In this document: piece by piece, positions 44,676-53,715 of the stretch
Position numbering within the stretch: position 1 is the stretch's first letter
Layout: each line of letters starts with the position of its first letter
Translations under genes and position numbers: made by a program
The notes under the pieces: model-generated
Database searches by the model: none
What the model saw: only the letters and a program-made list of their open reading frames with translations
Told to the model about the DNA's origin: nothing
Assembly (NCBI RefSeq): GCF_001013905.1
Contig: NZ_LN831790.1
Location: 1,922,001-1,986,000, forward strand
DNA from: Streptomyces leeuwenhoekii
GTDB taxonomy: Bacteria > Actinomycetota > Actinomycetes > Streptomycetales > Streptomycetaceae
Reading direction: 5' to 3'
Length of the DNA: 64,000 nt

Positions 44676-45968
44676 TCAGGGACGGGGGCGCGGGTGCGCC
44701 GGCCGTTCGGCCGCGCGCGCCGGGAGCGGTCCCGGGGCGCGTCCGGCGTACGGTGCCGGGCGCGTCGCGAGGGCGACGAGGCAGGCCAGCGCGGCGGCGG
44801 CGCTGCCCGCCGCGAAGGCGGCGGCGGGGCCGTGCGCCTCGGCCAGCCGGCCGGTGACGGCGACCGCGAGGGCCTGGCCGGCCACGAGCGCGCTCGTCGC
44901 GAAGGCCATCGCCTCGGCGAGCCGGGCCGGCGGCACCACCCGCTCGGTGAGCGCGAACACCGTGATCAGGTGCGGGGCGTAGGCGACGCCGAGGACGGTG
45001 ACCACGGCGTAGAGGGCGGGCAGGGTGCCGGTCCCGGCCAGCGGCAGCGACAGGGCGCACGCGGCGGCGGTGGCCGCCCGCCAGCGTGCCCGGAGCCCGA
45101 TGCGGGCGGGCATCGCGGCCATGGCCAGCCCCGCGACCGCGCTCATCACCCCCATCGCCGCGTACACCAGCCCGGCCTGGTCCGGCCGGCCGAGCCGCTC
45201 GGTGAGCGCGGTGATCCCGGCCTGGCAGGCGCCGAACATCGCCCCTTGCAGCGCGAGGGAGGCGCGCAGGGCGTGGACCGAGCGCGGCATCCGCCGGGCG
45301 GGCCGGACGCCGTCGCGGTCCGGGGCGGCGTCCGCCCGGGGAGCCGCGGCCCGCGCCGTCGGATGGAGCGCGAAGCCGGTGCCGCACAGGGCCACCAGGG
45401 CCGCCGCGGCGCCCAGGGCGTACGCCGGATGGGCCAGGACCGACGCCAGGCCGACCAGGGCCGGGCCCAGCACGAAGGAGACCTCGTCGAGGGTGCTCTC
45501 CAAGGACAGGGCGGCGCCCACCGTGCGCTCGGGGGCCCCGGCGCGGCGGGCGAGGGACACCAGGCGGGTCCGGGCCAGCGGGCCGATCAGCGGCCCGCTG
45601 GCGCCCGCGAGCGCGCCCAGCAGGGCCAGCAGGGGCGTGGGCAGGCCGGCGAGCGCACCGGCCACGAGCAGGGCGATCGCGAGGGCGTTGGCGAGGCTGA
45701 AGGCCAGCACGACGGGGCGCTGGCCGTGCCGGTCCGCGAGCCGCCCCACCAGCGGGCCGCAGGCCACCTGGCCGACGGCGAGCGCGCCGCCGGCCAGCCC
45801 GGCCGCGGTGAGCGAGCCACTGGTCCGGGCGACGAGCAGGACGCTGCCGAACTGGACGGTGGCCGTGGGCAGCCGCCCCAGGAACGACACGACCGGCAGC
45901 AGCGGCCCGGTCAGGCCGATGACCTCCCGGTACGTCTTTCGCGCGCCGCGCCGCCGCGTGCTGCCCAT
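44676..45968 (-). CDS. MFS transporter
   Basis: A 430-aa major facilitator with about 12 membrane segments. The loop 2-3 motif is GPLVGRLADRHGQRPVV (residues about 70-87), a clear MFS motif A, and the other half shows GLVYAAMGVMSAVAGLAMAA. It looks like a drug or metabolite exporter; no substrate is evident. The central loop of about 25 residues is Ala/Arg-rich. ATG 45968. Divergent from treY across 81 bp, so the two may share regulation. Confidence 0.9.
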   Translation of the reverse strand: MGSTRRRGARKTYREVIGLTGPLLPVVSFLGRLPTATVQFGSVLLVARTSGSLTAAGLAGGALAVGQVACGPLVGRLADRHGQRPVVLAFSLANALAIALLVAGALAGLPTPLLALLGALAGASGPLIGPLARTRLVSLARRAGAPERTVGAALSLESTLDEVSFVLGPALVGLASVLAHPAYALGAAAALVALCGTGFALHPTARAAAPRADAAPDRDGVRPARRMPRSVHALRASLALQGAMFGACQAGITALTERLGRPDQAGLVYAAMGVMSAVAGLAMAAMPARIGLRARWRAATAAACALSLPLAGTGTLPALYAVVTVLGVAYAPHLITVFALTERVVPPARLAEAMAFATSALVAGQALAVAVTGRLAEAHGPAAAFAAGSAAAALACLVALATRPAPYAGRAPGPLPARAAERPAHPRPRP

Positions 45969-46049
45969 CGCTCGAAACTAGCCACGCCCGGGTACGCCCG
46001 TGGAGGGGCCGATGACACGAAAGACGGCGGGGCGGGTACGTAGCTTTCC

Positions 46050-48461
46050 ATGACACCTGAGCGACCCGACCCGGTGGCGCCCACGGGCCCCGGGGCCAGC
46101 GCGCCGCCCGCGGCCCCCACCGCCACGTACCGGCTCCAGCTACAGCCCGAGTTCCCCTTCGGGGCCGCGGCGGCCGCGGTGCCGTACCTGGCCTCGCTCG
46201 GCGTCTCGCACCTGCACCTGTCCCCCGTCCTTGAGGCCGTGCCCGGCTCGCCGCACGGCTACGACGTCGTGGACCCCGCGCGCGTACGGGAGGAGCTGGG
46301 CGGCGAGGAGGGGCTGCGGGCGCTGGCGCGCACCGCGCGGGAGCACGGGCTCGGACTGGTGGTGGACATCGTCCCGAACCACATGGCGATGTCCCCGCGC
46401 CACAACCGCGCCCTGTGGGAGGTGCTGCGGAACGGGCCGGCGTCACCGTACGCGCGGTGGTTCGACATCGACTGGGAGGCGCAGGGCGGCCAGGTGCTGG
46501 TGCCGGTGCTGGGCGGCCCGCTGGGCGAGGTGATCGGCGATCTGCGGGCCGACGGCGGCGTCCTGCGCTACCACGACCACGTCTTCCCGCTGCGCGAGGG
46601 CACCGAGGACCTGCCGCTGCCGCAGTTGCTGGACGCGCAGTGGTACCGCCCGGTGTGGTGGCGGCTGGCCCGTACCGAGCTGAACTACCGGCGGTTCTTC
46701 AGCATCTCGGAGCTGATCGGGGTGCGGGTGGAGGACCCGGAGGTGTTCGAGGCGACGCACGCCACGATCCTCCGGCTGCTGCACGAGGGCGTGATCGACG
46801 GGCTGCGCGTCGACCACCCCGACGGGCTCGCCGACCCGGGCACCTACCTGCGGCGGCTGCACGAGGCCAGTGGCGGCCGGTGGACGGTGGTGGAGAAGAT
46901 CCTGGCGGACTTCGAGCACCTGCCCGCGTCGTGGCCGGTGGCGGGCACCACCGGCTACGACGCCCTGCACCACGTCGACGGGCTGTTCACCGATCCCGAG
47001 GGGCACGAGGAGCTGCTCGGCCACTACCGGCGCTTCGCGGCCCCGCAGACGGACCGGGGCGGCGACTGGGCGGCGACGGCGCGGCGGGCGGCGTACAAGG
47101 TGCTCACCCACGAGCTGGCCACCGAGTGCGACCGGCTCACCCGGGTGGCGCACCGCCTGTGCGCCGCGTCGCCGGATCCCGCGCTGCGCGACCGGGCGCC
47201 GTGGGCGCTGCGCACCGCGCTGCGGGAGCTGCTGGTCCGCATGGAGGTCTACCGGCCCTACACGCCGGCCGACGCGGCCTCGGTCGTCACCGAGGAGGCG
47301 GCGCGGCAGGCGCGGCAGGCGTTCGCGGTGCCGCAGGAGGCCGGCGCGGTCGACGTGGTCCGGGATCTGGTCCTCGGGCGGGCCGGGGACGGGCCCGATC
47401 ACGTGGAGTTCCGTACGCGGTTCGCGCAGACCGCCTCCGCGCTGCGCGCCAAGTCCGTGGAGGACACGGCGTTCTACCGCTATGTGCCGCTGCTGTCGGC
47501 GAACGAGGTGGGCGGCGATCCGGGCGCTCCGGCGGTCTCCCCCGAGCGGTTCCACGCCCACTGCGCGCGTGTGCAGCGCGACTGGCCGCTGACCGGCACG
47601 GTCGTCTCCACGCACGACACCAAGCGCAGCGCCGACGTGCGGGCGGCCCTCGCCGTGCTCACCGAGGCCCCGCGGCGCTGGGCGGACGTCCTGGCGGAGG
47701 CCGCGCGCGCCGGTGACGGGGTGCCCGACGGGCAGCTCGCGTGGGCGGCCTGGCAGACGGTGTTCGGGCTGGGGCCCGCGGACGCGGAGCGGGTGCGGCA
47801 GGCGCTGCTGAAGCATGTGCGCGAGGCCGGGATGTTCACCAGTTGGACCGAGCAGGAGCCGCCGTACGAGGAGGCCGTGGCGCGGTTCGTGGCGGCGGGG
47901 CCGTGCGGGCCGCCCGGGGAGCGGGTGGCCGCCTTCCGCAAGAGCCTGGAGCCGCACATCCGGGCCAACGTCCTCGGCACGGCCCTGGTCCACCTCACGA
48001 TGCCGGGCGTGCCGGACCTCTACCAGGGCACCGAGGCGGAGTACCGGGCGCTGGTGGACCCCGACAACCGGCGCCCCGTGACGTATCCGCCCGCCGACCC
48101 CGGTGAGAAGGCGGCGGTGACCCGGGCGGCGCTGCGGCTGCGCGCGCGGCGGCCCGGCGCCTTCGGCGGCACCGCTTCGTACGAGCCGCTGGCCGCCCGG
48201 GGCCCCGCGGCGGCCCATTGTGTGGCCTTCACGCGTTCCGGGCAGGTGCTGACGGCCGTCACCCGGCTGTCGCTGCGGCTGTCCCAGGAGGGCGGCTGGC
48301 GCGACACGGTGCTGCCGCTGCCGCCGGGCCGGTGGGCCGACGCGCTCGCCCCGGACCGCGTGTTCTCGGGGCACGCGCGGGCGGAGGACCTGTTCGCGCC
48401 GCTGCCGGTGGCGCTGCTGGAGCGGGTGGAAGGGGCGGAGGGGGCCGGGGAAGAGGGCTGA
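46050..48461 (+). CDS. treY: Malto-oligosyltrehalose synthase
   Basis: An 803-aa GH13 enzyme that rearranges the reducing end of maltodextrins into a trehalosyl unit (alpha,alpha-1,1). Landmarks are TYRLQLQPEFPFGAAAAAVP, VVDIVPNHMA, the nucleophile in DGLRVDHPDGL (about residue 254), the Glu in VVEKIL (about 281) and the third Asp in VVSTHDTKRSADV (about 521). The C-terminus PDLYQGTEAEYRALVDPDNR is family-specific. Its partner treZ is 5.3 kb downstream, separated by unrelated genes, unlike the usual adjacent pair. A triple 19-bp hairpin repeat follows the stop. Confidence 0.95.
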   Translation: MTPERPDPVAPTGPGASAPPAAPTATYRLQLQPEFPFGAAAAAVPYLASLGVSHLHLSPVLEAVPGSPHGYDVVDPARVREELGGEEGLRALARTAREHGLGLVVDIVPNHMAMSPRHNRALWEVLRNGPASPYARWFDIDWEAQGGQVLVPVLGGPLGEVIGDLRADGGVLRYHDHVFPLREGTEDLPLPQLLDAQWYRPVWWRLARTELNYRRFFSISELIGVRVEDPEVFEATHATILRLLHEGVIDGLRVDHPDGLADPGTYLRRLHEASGGRWTVVEKILADFEHLPASWPVAGTTGYDALHHVDGLFTDPEGHEELLGHYRRFAAPQTDRGGDWAATARRAAYKVLTHELATECDRLTRVAHRLCAASPDPALRDRAPWALRTALRELLVRMEVYRPYTPADAASVVTEEAARQARQAFAVPQEAGAVDVVRDLVLGRAGDGPDHVEFRTRFAQTASALRAKSVEDTAFYRYVPLLSANEVGGDPGAPAVSPERFHAHCARVQRDWPLTGTVVSTHDTKRSADVRAALAVLTEAPRRWADVLAEAARAGDGVPDGQLAWAAWQTVFGLGPADAERVRQALLKHVREAGMFTSWTEQEPPYEEAVARFVAAGPCGPPGERVAAFRKSLEPHIRANVLGTALVHLTMPGVPDLYQGTEAEYRALVDPDNRRPVTYPPADPGEKAAVTRAALRLRARRPGAFGGTASYEPLAARGPAAAHCVAFTRSGQVLTAVTRLSLRLSQEGGWRDTVLPLPPGRWADALAPDRVFSGHARAEDLFAPLPVALLERVEGAEGAGEEG

Positions 48462-48472
48462 CCCGCTCCGGC

Positions 48473-48529
48473 GTCCCCGGCGCCTCCGGGGTATCCCGGC
48501 GCCTTCGGGATGCCCCGGCGTCTCCGGGC
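48473..48529. repeat. Three 19-bp tandem hairpin units after treY
   Basis: Units 48473-48491, 48492-48510 and 48511-48529 are imperfect copies with core CCCCGGCGCCTCCGGGG. Each can fold on itself; the middle copy swaps an outer C-G pair for T-A on both arms, a compensatory change. Located between the convergent treY and LysR stops, so it probably acts as a multi-hairpin terminator. Confidence 0.7.
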
Positions 48530-48536
48530 GGGCGCG

Positions 48537-49475
48537 TCAGCCGGCGGCCGGCTCGGGCACCGCGCACCCGTCGTACGCCGGTCCGGGTGCCGCCTCGCCG
48601 GGCCAGGTGGCGCGCACGAGGTCGACGAACGCCTCGGCGGCGCCGGTCGGCGGGACGCGGGAGAAGACCGACAGGGTCCGCTTCCAGGGCGGGTCGGGCG
48701 TGAGGACCACGCAGTCCTCGCCGACCGCGCCGCGCACGATGTAGGAGGGCGCGGTGCAGACGCCGACCCCGGCGGCGGCCATCCGCACGGCCGTCGAGGT
48801 GTGCTCGGTGCGGACGGCGGTGCGCGGGCTGAACCCGGCGCGTCCGCACACCCAGTCGAGGAAGCGTTGGCCCTCGAAGACCGGTTCCATGGCGCAGCGG
48901 ACCCAGGGGCGGTCGGCGAGCTCGGGCAGCGTCACCGTCGTACGGTTCGCGAACCGGTCGTCGAAGGGGACGACGAGGACGATCTCTTCCTGGCCGAAGG
49001 GGACGACGGTGCCGGCCCAGTCGGCGGGCACCGGGCCGACCGCGAGGTCGGCGGTGCCGCGCTCGACCTCCTCCTCCAGGGCCTCGGTGGTGGCGTACTC
49101 GTGCAGGTGGAGCAGGACGTTCGGGTGCGCGGCGCGCCAGCGGGCGAAGACGTCGGGGAGAATGCCGACCGCGACCGAGTGGACCGCCGCGACGTGCAGT
49201 TCGCCGCCCTCGGCCCCGGTGGTGGCGCGGGCCGCGCGGCGGGCCTGGGCGGCACTGCGGACGGCGAGTTCGGCGTGCGGCCGGAAGGCACGCCCCATGG
49301 GGGTCAGGCGCACCCCGCGCGGCAGGCGCTCCAGCAGCGCGCCACCGACCGACCGCTCCAGGGCCTTGATCTGGTGGGAGAGCGCGGGCTGGGAGACGTG
49401 CAGCAGCTCGGCCGCGCGGGTGAAGGACGCCTCTTCCACGACGGTCAGGAAGTACTCCATCTGACGCAGGCTCAT
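48537..49475 (-). CDS. LysR-family transcriptional regulator
   Basis: A 312-aa LTTR. The N-terminal winged helix-turn-helix is MSLRQMEYFLTVVEEASFTR through AAELLHVSQPALSHQIKALE. The effector domain follows with ADLAVGPVPADWAG and STAVRMAAAGVGVCTAPSYI. ATG 49475 gives the canonical N-terminus; the frame is open upstream but only over the divergent promoter. It most likely controls the divergent dihydrolipoyl dehydrogenase gene via the inverted repeat at 49543-49562. Confidence 0.93.
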   Translation of the reverse strand: MSLRQMEYFLTVVEEASFTRAAELLHVSQPALSHQIKALERSVGGALLERLPRGVRLTPMGRAFRPHAELAVRSAAQARRAARATTGAEGGELHVAAVHSVAVGILPDVFARWRAAHPNVLLHLHEYATTEALEEEVERGTADLAVGPVPADWAGTVVPFGQEEIVLVVPFDDRFANRTTVTLPELADRPWVRCAMEPVFEGQRFLDWVCGRAGFSPRTAVRTEHTSTAVRMAAAGVGVCTAPSYIVRGAVGEDCVVLTPDPPWKRTLSVFSRVPPTGAAEAFVDLVRATWPGEAAPGPAYDGCAVPEPAAG

Positions 49476-49542
49476 GCCCGCCCCCGGTGCCGGTGCGCCA
49501 CTGCCCCTCCCATAGACGTCCTGCATCGAACCCACAAGAACA

Positions 49543-49562
49543 TTGCCTTGGACGTATGGCAA
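49543..49562. promoter_or_regulatory. LysR-type box TTGCC-N10-GGCAA
   Basis: A 5-bp inverted repeat with T-N-A ends in the 110-bp gap between the divergent LysR and dehydrogenase genes, 24 bp before the dehydrogenase start. Confidence 0.5.
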
Positions 49563-49585
49563 GGGGCGGGCGGAGGCTGATGACC

Positions 49586-50995
49586 ATGAACACAGCGGAC
49601 GTCATCGTCATCGGCGGCGGCACCGGCGGTTACAGCACCGCCCTGCGCGCCGCCGCCCTGGGTCTCGACGTCGTGCTCGCCGAGCGTGACAAGGTGGGCG
49701 GGACCTGTCTGCACCGCGGCTGCATCCCCAGCAAGGCGATGCTGCACGCCGCCGAACTCGTCGACGGCATCGCCGAGGCGCGCGAGCGCTGGGGCGTGAA
49801 GGCGACCCTGGACTCCGTGGACTGGGCGGCGCTGGTCGCCACCCGCGACGACATCGTGGGGCGCAACCACAAGGGCGTCGAGGCCCATCTCCGGCACGCC
49901 GGTGTGCGGGTGGTGCGGGGCAGCGCCCGACTGACCGGGCCGCGCTCGGTGCGGGTGGAGGGCGGGGACGGCGGCGACTTCACCGCACGCCGGGGGATCG
50001 TGCTGGCCACCGGTTCGCGCCCGCGTACGCTGCCCGGTCTCGCGCCGGACGGGCGGCACGTGGTGACCAGCGACGACGCGCTCTTCGCGCCCGGGCTGCC
50101 GGCGTCCGTCCTGGTGCTGGGCGGCGGCGCGATCGGGGTCGAGTACGCCTCGTTCCACCGCTCGATGGGCGCGGAGGTCACCCTGGTGGAGGCCGCCGAC
50201 CGGATCGTGCCGCTGGAGGACGCGGACGTGTCCCGTCATCTGACGCGCGGTCTGAAGAAGCGCGGCATCGACGTGCAGGCGGGCGCCCGGCTGCTGGACA
50301 CGGAGGTGCTCGGCGGCCGGGTCCGCGCCCGGGTGCGCACGGCGCGGGGGGAGACCCGCACCCTGGAGGCCGAACGGCTGCTGGTCGCGGTGGGCCGCGC
50401 TCCGGTCACCGACGGCCTGGACCTGGCCGCCGCGGGCCTGGCGACGGACGAGCGCGGGTTCGTCGCACCGGCGGACTGGGACCGGCTGGAGACGGCGGTG
50501 CCCGGCGTCCACGTGGTCGGCGATCTGCTGCCGCCGCCGTCGCTCGGACTGGCCCACGCCTCCTTCGCGGAGGGTCTGCTGGTGGCCGAGACGCTGGCGG
50601 GCGTGGCGTCCGCCCCCGTCGACTACGCGGCCGTCCCCCGGGTGACGTACTCGTCGCCGCAGACCGCCTCGGTGGGCCTGGGCGAGGCCGAGGCACGCGC
50701 GCGGGGACACGAGGTGGCCGTCGGCACGATGCCGCTGACCGCGGTCGCCAAGGGCATGGTGCACGGGCAGGGCGGGATGGTGAAGGTGGTCGCCGAGGCC
50801 GGCGGCGGGCGGGTGCTCGGGGTGCACCTGGTGGGCCCGCACGTGTCGGAGATGATCGCCGAGAGCCAGCTCGTCGTCGGCTGGGACGCCGAGCCCGCCG
50901 ACGTGGCCCGGCACATCCACGCGCACCCGACGCTGTCGGAGGCGGTCGGCGAGGTGTTCCTGACCCTGGCGGGACGCGGACTGCACCAGCAGTGA
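49586..50995 (+). CDS. Dihydrolipoyl dehydrogenase-like flavoprotein
   Basis: A 469-aa pyridine nucleotide-disulfide oxidoreductase. FAD motif VIVIGGGTGGYSTAL, redox-active disulfide GGTCLHRGCIPSK (Cx4C), NAD motif VLVLGGGAIGVEYASF and the C-terminal His-Glu dyad in HAHPTLSEAVGE are intact, so lipoamide dehydrogenase activity is expected. No E1/E2 genes are nearby, so it is a stand-alone paralogue, perhaps serving a redox role. ATG 49586 is 9 bases after GGAGG; ATG 49580 is the alternative. Probably regulated by the divergent LysR gene. Confidence 0.92.
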   Translation: MNTADVIVIGGGTGGYSTALRAAALGLDVVLAERDKVGGTCLHRGCIPSKAMLHAAELVDGIAEARERWGVKATLDSVDWAALVATRDDIVGRNHKGVEAHLRHAGVRVVRGSARLTGPRSVRVEGGDGGDFTARRGIVLATGSRPRTLPGLAPDGRHVVTSDDALFAPGLPASVLVLGGGAIGVEYASFHRSMGAEVTLVEAADRIVPLEDADVSRHLTRGLKKRGIDVQAGARLLDTEVLGGRVRARVRTARGETRTLEAERLLVAVGRAPVTDGLDLAAAGLATDERGFVAPADWDRLETAVPGVHVVGDLLPPPSLGLAHASFAEGLLVAETLAGVASAPVDYAAVPRVTYSSPQTASVGLGEAEARARGHEVAVGTMPLTAVAKGMVHGQGGMVKVVAEAGGGRVLGVHLVGPHVSEMIAESQLVVGWDAEPADVARHIHAHPTLSEAVGEVFLTLAGRGLHQQ

Positions 50996-51005
50996 CCGCC
51001 CGGGT

Positions 51006-51039
51006 CCGGCCCCGCGGCACGGCACCGCCGCGGGGCCGG
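51006..51039. terminator. Bidirectional terminator
   Basis: CCGGCCCCGCGG and its complement, 12-bp stem with a 10-base loop, between the convergent dehydrogenase and inhibitor stops. Confidence 0.75.
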
Positions 51040-51048
51040 GCCGGCCGG

Positions 51049-51474
51049 TCAGGCCCCGGCGGCGTCCAGCGCGAAGACCGCTCCCGTGCGGGTCGCCATC
51101 ACACAGGAGTTCGGGAAGGTCTCGGTGTACTCCACGGGCCGTCCCTTCCACTGGCCGCGCGCGTGGGCGGTGACCGGCGCGTGGATCATCGGGCAGACGG
51201 CGTCCTGCGGCGGGATGCGGCCGATGTCGCCGTCCGCCGCCTGGAGTTCCGCGCAGGCGCGGTCCGCGCGGGCGTGGCCCCGGGGCGGGTCGCACCGCAG
51301 CAGGGTGCCGTCGGGGGCGCCGGTGGCGGCGCCGGACGGGGTGACCGTCACGAGGAGCCAGTCGCCCGCCGGCTCCGGGGCCGCGTGCGCCGGGGCGGCG
51401 GCGCAGAAGGCGAGGAGGGCCGCCGTCGCCGCGAGGCCGCCCCGGAGCGCTCTGAGTGTGGTGGTGTACGTCAT
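51049..51474 (-). CDS. Subtilisin inhibitor-like protein (SSI family)
   Basis: A 141-aa secreted protease inhibitor of the Streptomyces subtilisin inhibitor family. The signal peptide ends near AAPAHAAPE (about residue 31). The reactive-site segment is CPMIHAPV; by alignment with SSI (CPMVYDPV) the P1 residue is Met and P1' Ile, predicting subtilisin-type targets. Two disulfides are expected (the LLRCDPPRGHARADRACAEL pair, and the reactive-site Cys with the one in FPNSC). The ATG overlaps the stop of the upstream M14 peptidase gene by ATGA, an odd partner. The N-terminus is more variable than in classic SSI. Confidence 0.92.
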   Translation of the reverse strand: MTYTTTLRALRGGLAATAALLAFCAAAPAHAAPEPAGDWLLVTVTPSGAATGAPDGTLLRCDPPRGHARADRACAELQAADGDIGRIPPQDAVCPMIHAPVTAHARGQWKGRPVEYTETFPNSCVMATRTGAVFALDAAGA

Positions 51475-52823
51475 TCCCGGTGCATCGGCACGGCGGCCGG
51501 CGCACCCCACCCCGACTCACCCGAACGGGAGAGGGCTGAGGCGTGCCGCCCGGCGAGTTCGAACGCGGCGAGCACCATTCGGGCCTGGTATTCGGCCTGG
51601 CGTGCGACCGGTATCCAGCGCGCCGCGCAGCCGTCGCGGTAGTCGGCGCACCACGCGTCGAGGAGCCGGTCCAGCTCCGGCAGCGCGCCGGCGGGATCGC
51701 GCCCGGCGCCCCGCACCAACTGGTGCAGCAATCCCGCCGTGCGCAGGACCAGCCGGCGGGCGGTGATGCGCAAGGTGGTGAGGTGGGAGGTGCTCAGCGG
51801 CGGCAGGGGGCGTCCCGTGCCGTCGTCGGTGTCCGGGTCCCAGGTGTCGGCGAGCCGGGGGCAGATCAGGAGGTAGTCCTCGACGGGGGCGAGCAGGCGG
51901 TCGGTGTCGGGTCCGGCGGCGAGGTGGGGGCGGATGCGGGCGAGGAGGAGGCGCAGGGTCCGCGTGTCGCGCCGCAGGCCGAGGCTGACGCGGCGCAGGA
52001 CCGCCTGCGGATCGCCGGGCGGCGAGTCGTCCGCCACGGCGGCCACGCCCCACATGGGCGCCTCGACGACCGCGGTGACGGTGCCGTACCGGTTGGGGTG
52101 GCACCACGTCGATTCCACGGCGGCCTCGGTGATGGCCTCGGTCAGGTCGCCCCGGCGCGGCGGGGGTATGCGGTAGACGGCCGGGCCCAGCTCCGGCCAG
52201 TACAGGGCGTCGTAGGGGCCGAGTTCCCGGGGGATGCCGAGGCGGGCGGCGGTGTGGGCCAGGCGCTGCGGGAGGCCCGGCAGGTGGTGGGTCACCTCGA
52301 CGAAGCCGCCGCCGACGTCGACGCCGTGCAGGGAGCACTGGAGGAAGGGCCGCAGTTCGTCCTGGAGGGCGAGCAGGGCCCGGGTCTCCGGCAGGGCGGC
52401 GCGGCCCGCGCCGTCGGGCAGCCATTCGGGCTGTTCCAGGAAGCCGGGCCGGTAGAAGTGACGCGCGTAGCGGCCGAGGGTGTAGGGGCCAGAGAGCCAG
52501 CCCTCGTTGCGGCGCAGGCCGTCGGGGTCCAGGCACAGCAGCAGGTTCCAGGTGGCGTCGGCGCCCTCGGTGAGCCGGGGGTCGGCCAGGGCGCGCTCGG
52601 CCAGCCGCAGCGCGGTGGCGCCGCCGACCGGTTCGTTGGCGTGCGGTCCGGCCACGACCAGGGCCTGCCGGCTGCCGCGGCCGACGGCAAGCAGCCACAG
52701 GGGGGCGCCCGCGCGGGAGGTGCCCACGCGGCGCAGGCGGACGGTGCCGGGGTGGCGGGCGGCGAGCGCAGCGGCCCGGGCGCCCAGCTCGTCGGCGGTC
52801 GGGTAGCGCAGGAGGGGCGTCAG
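51471..52823 (-). CDS. M14 zinc carboxypeptidase with apparent CTG start
   Basis: A 450-aa M14-family metallopeptidase-like protein. The first zinc motif is GPHANEP (His-x-x-Glu), the third zinc ligand lies in QCSLHGVDVGG and the catalytic Glu in AVVEAPMWG. No signal peptide is visible. The first ATG/GTG/TTG in frame is GTG 52727, which cuts off the typical N-terminus YPTADELGARAAALAARHPG. A CTG at 52823 has a perfect GGAGG 6 bases upstream and the frame is closed by TGA soon before it, so CTG is the most sensible start. Coupled by ATGA to the SSI-like gene. Confidence 0.82.
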   Translation of the reverse strand: MTPLLRYPTADELGARAAALAARHPGTVRLRRVGTSRAGAPLWLLAVGRGSRQALVVAGPHANEPVGGATALRLAERALADPRLTEGADATWNLLLCLDPDGLRRNEGWLSGPYTLGRYARHFYRPGFLEQPEWLPDGAGRAALPETRALLALQDELRPFLQCSLHGVDVGGGFVEVTHHLPGLPQRLAHTAARLGIPRELGPYDALYWPELGPAVYRIPPPRRGDLTEAITEAAVESTWCHPNRYGTVTAVVEAPMWGVAAVADDSPPGDPQAVLRRVSLGLRRDTRTLRLLLARIRPHLAAGPDTDRLLAPVEDYLLICPRLADTWDPDTDDGTGRPLPPLSTSHLTTLRITARRLVLRTAGLLHQLVRGAGRDPAGALPELDRLLDAWCADYRDGCAARWIPVARQAEYQARMVLAAFELAGRHASALSRSGESGWGAPAAVPMHRE

Positions 52824-52988
52824 GGCACACCTCCACGATGCGGCGCCGTCGGTTCACCTGCGGTGCGCGGTGTACGCACAGTCAGTCACGAATTGCCGGA
52901 TACGTCAACACCATGACCGTACAAGGGAATTACCGGACAAGGACCGGTCCCGAGCGGTGGTGGGGCGAGGCCGGGTGCGGGTGTCCGG

Positions 52989-53528
52989 TCAGGTCGCCGA
53001 CAGCCGGAACACCATCTGCCCGAAGCCGATCTGGTCGCCCTCGCGGACGACGGCGGCGCCGACGACCCGCCGGCCGTTGACGGTCGTTCCATTGGTCGAA
53101 CCGAGGTCGCGCAGGACCCACAGGCCGCCCTGGAGGACGAGTTCGGCGTGCACGCGGGAGACCGTGTCGTGGCTCAGCCGCGGCCCGTTGGCGGGGTCGC
53201 GGCCGATGCGCAGCGGGTGGCCGGCGCCGGGGTGGGACAGCAGCAGCTTGGGGAGCCGTTCGGCCTGCCCGGCCCGGCGCAGCCGTACGGTGAAGCCGGA
53301 GACCGCCTCCACCGCGCCGAACACCAGCCGCGAGGCCCGGCTCTCGGTGGGCAGATCGGCGGTGAGCGCGCGGAGCTCGTCCGCGCGGCGGGCGGTCAGC
53401 GCCAGCTCCGTCCGGCGGATGAACGTGTCGTGCGACAGGCGGCCCATGGCGACGCCGTCCCGGAGCGCCTTCAGCGCCTTGTCCCGCTCCGCGTCGCACG
53501 GACGCGCGGGGTAGGTGTGGAACGCCAA
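52989..53528 (-). CDS. DUF1707-FHA domain protein
   Basis: A 179-aa protein joining an N-terminal DUF1707 segment (CDAERDKALKALRDGVAMGR, about residues 11-60) to a C-terminal FHA domain (about 100-175). The FHA part has the phosphothreonine-binding residues in LRIGRDPANG, SVSRVH-like TVSRVHAEL and LGSTNGTTVNG. It should dock onto Thr-phosphorylated proteins of Ser/Thr kinases; no kinase gene is close. The start is given as TTG 53528 but no ribosome-binding site supports it. Confidence 0.86.
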   Translation of the reverse strand: MAFHTYPARPCDAERDKALKALRDGVAMGRLSHDTFIRRTELALTARRADELRALTADLPTESRASRLVFGAVEAVSGFTVRLRRAGQAERLPKLLLSHPGAGHPLRIGRDPANGPRLSHDTVSRVHAELVLQGGLWVLRDLGSTNGTTVNGRRVVGAAVVREGDQIGFGQMVFRLSAT

Positions 53529-53715
53529 GACGACGTCACAGAGGTGATGGTCGGACAGCGCCGTCGGAGTGTCCGGAAACGGGCCGGAGCCGCCCCGGGC
53601 ACCCGCCCGCCCGGCGACACCCGCCGCGAAAGGCGTTGTTCACCGGCGGATCGATCGTGTTTGGTAGCACGATGGACGGGCTACGTCACCGTCAGCAGAC
53701 GAAGGGGAACCGTCC

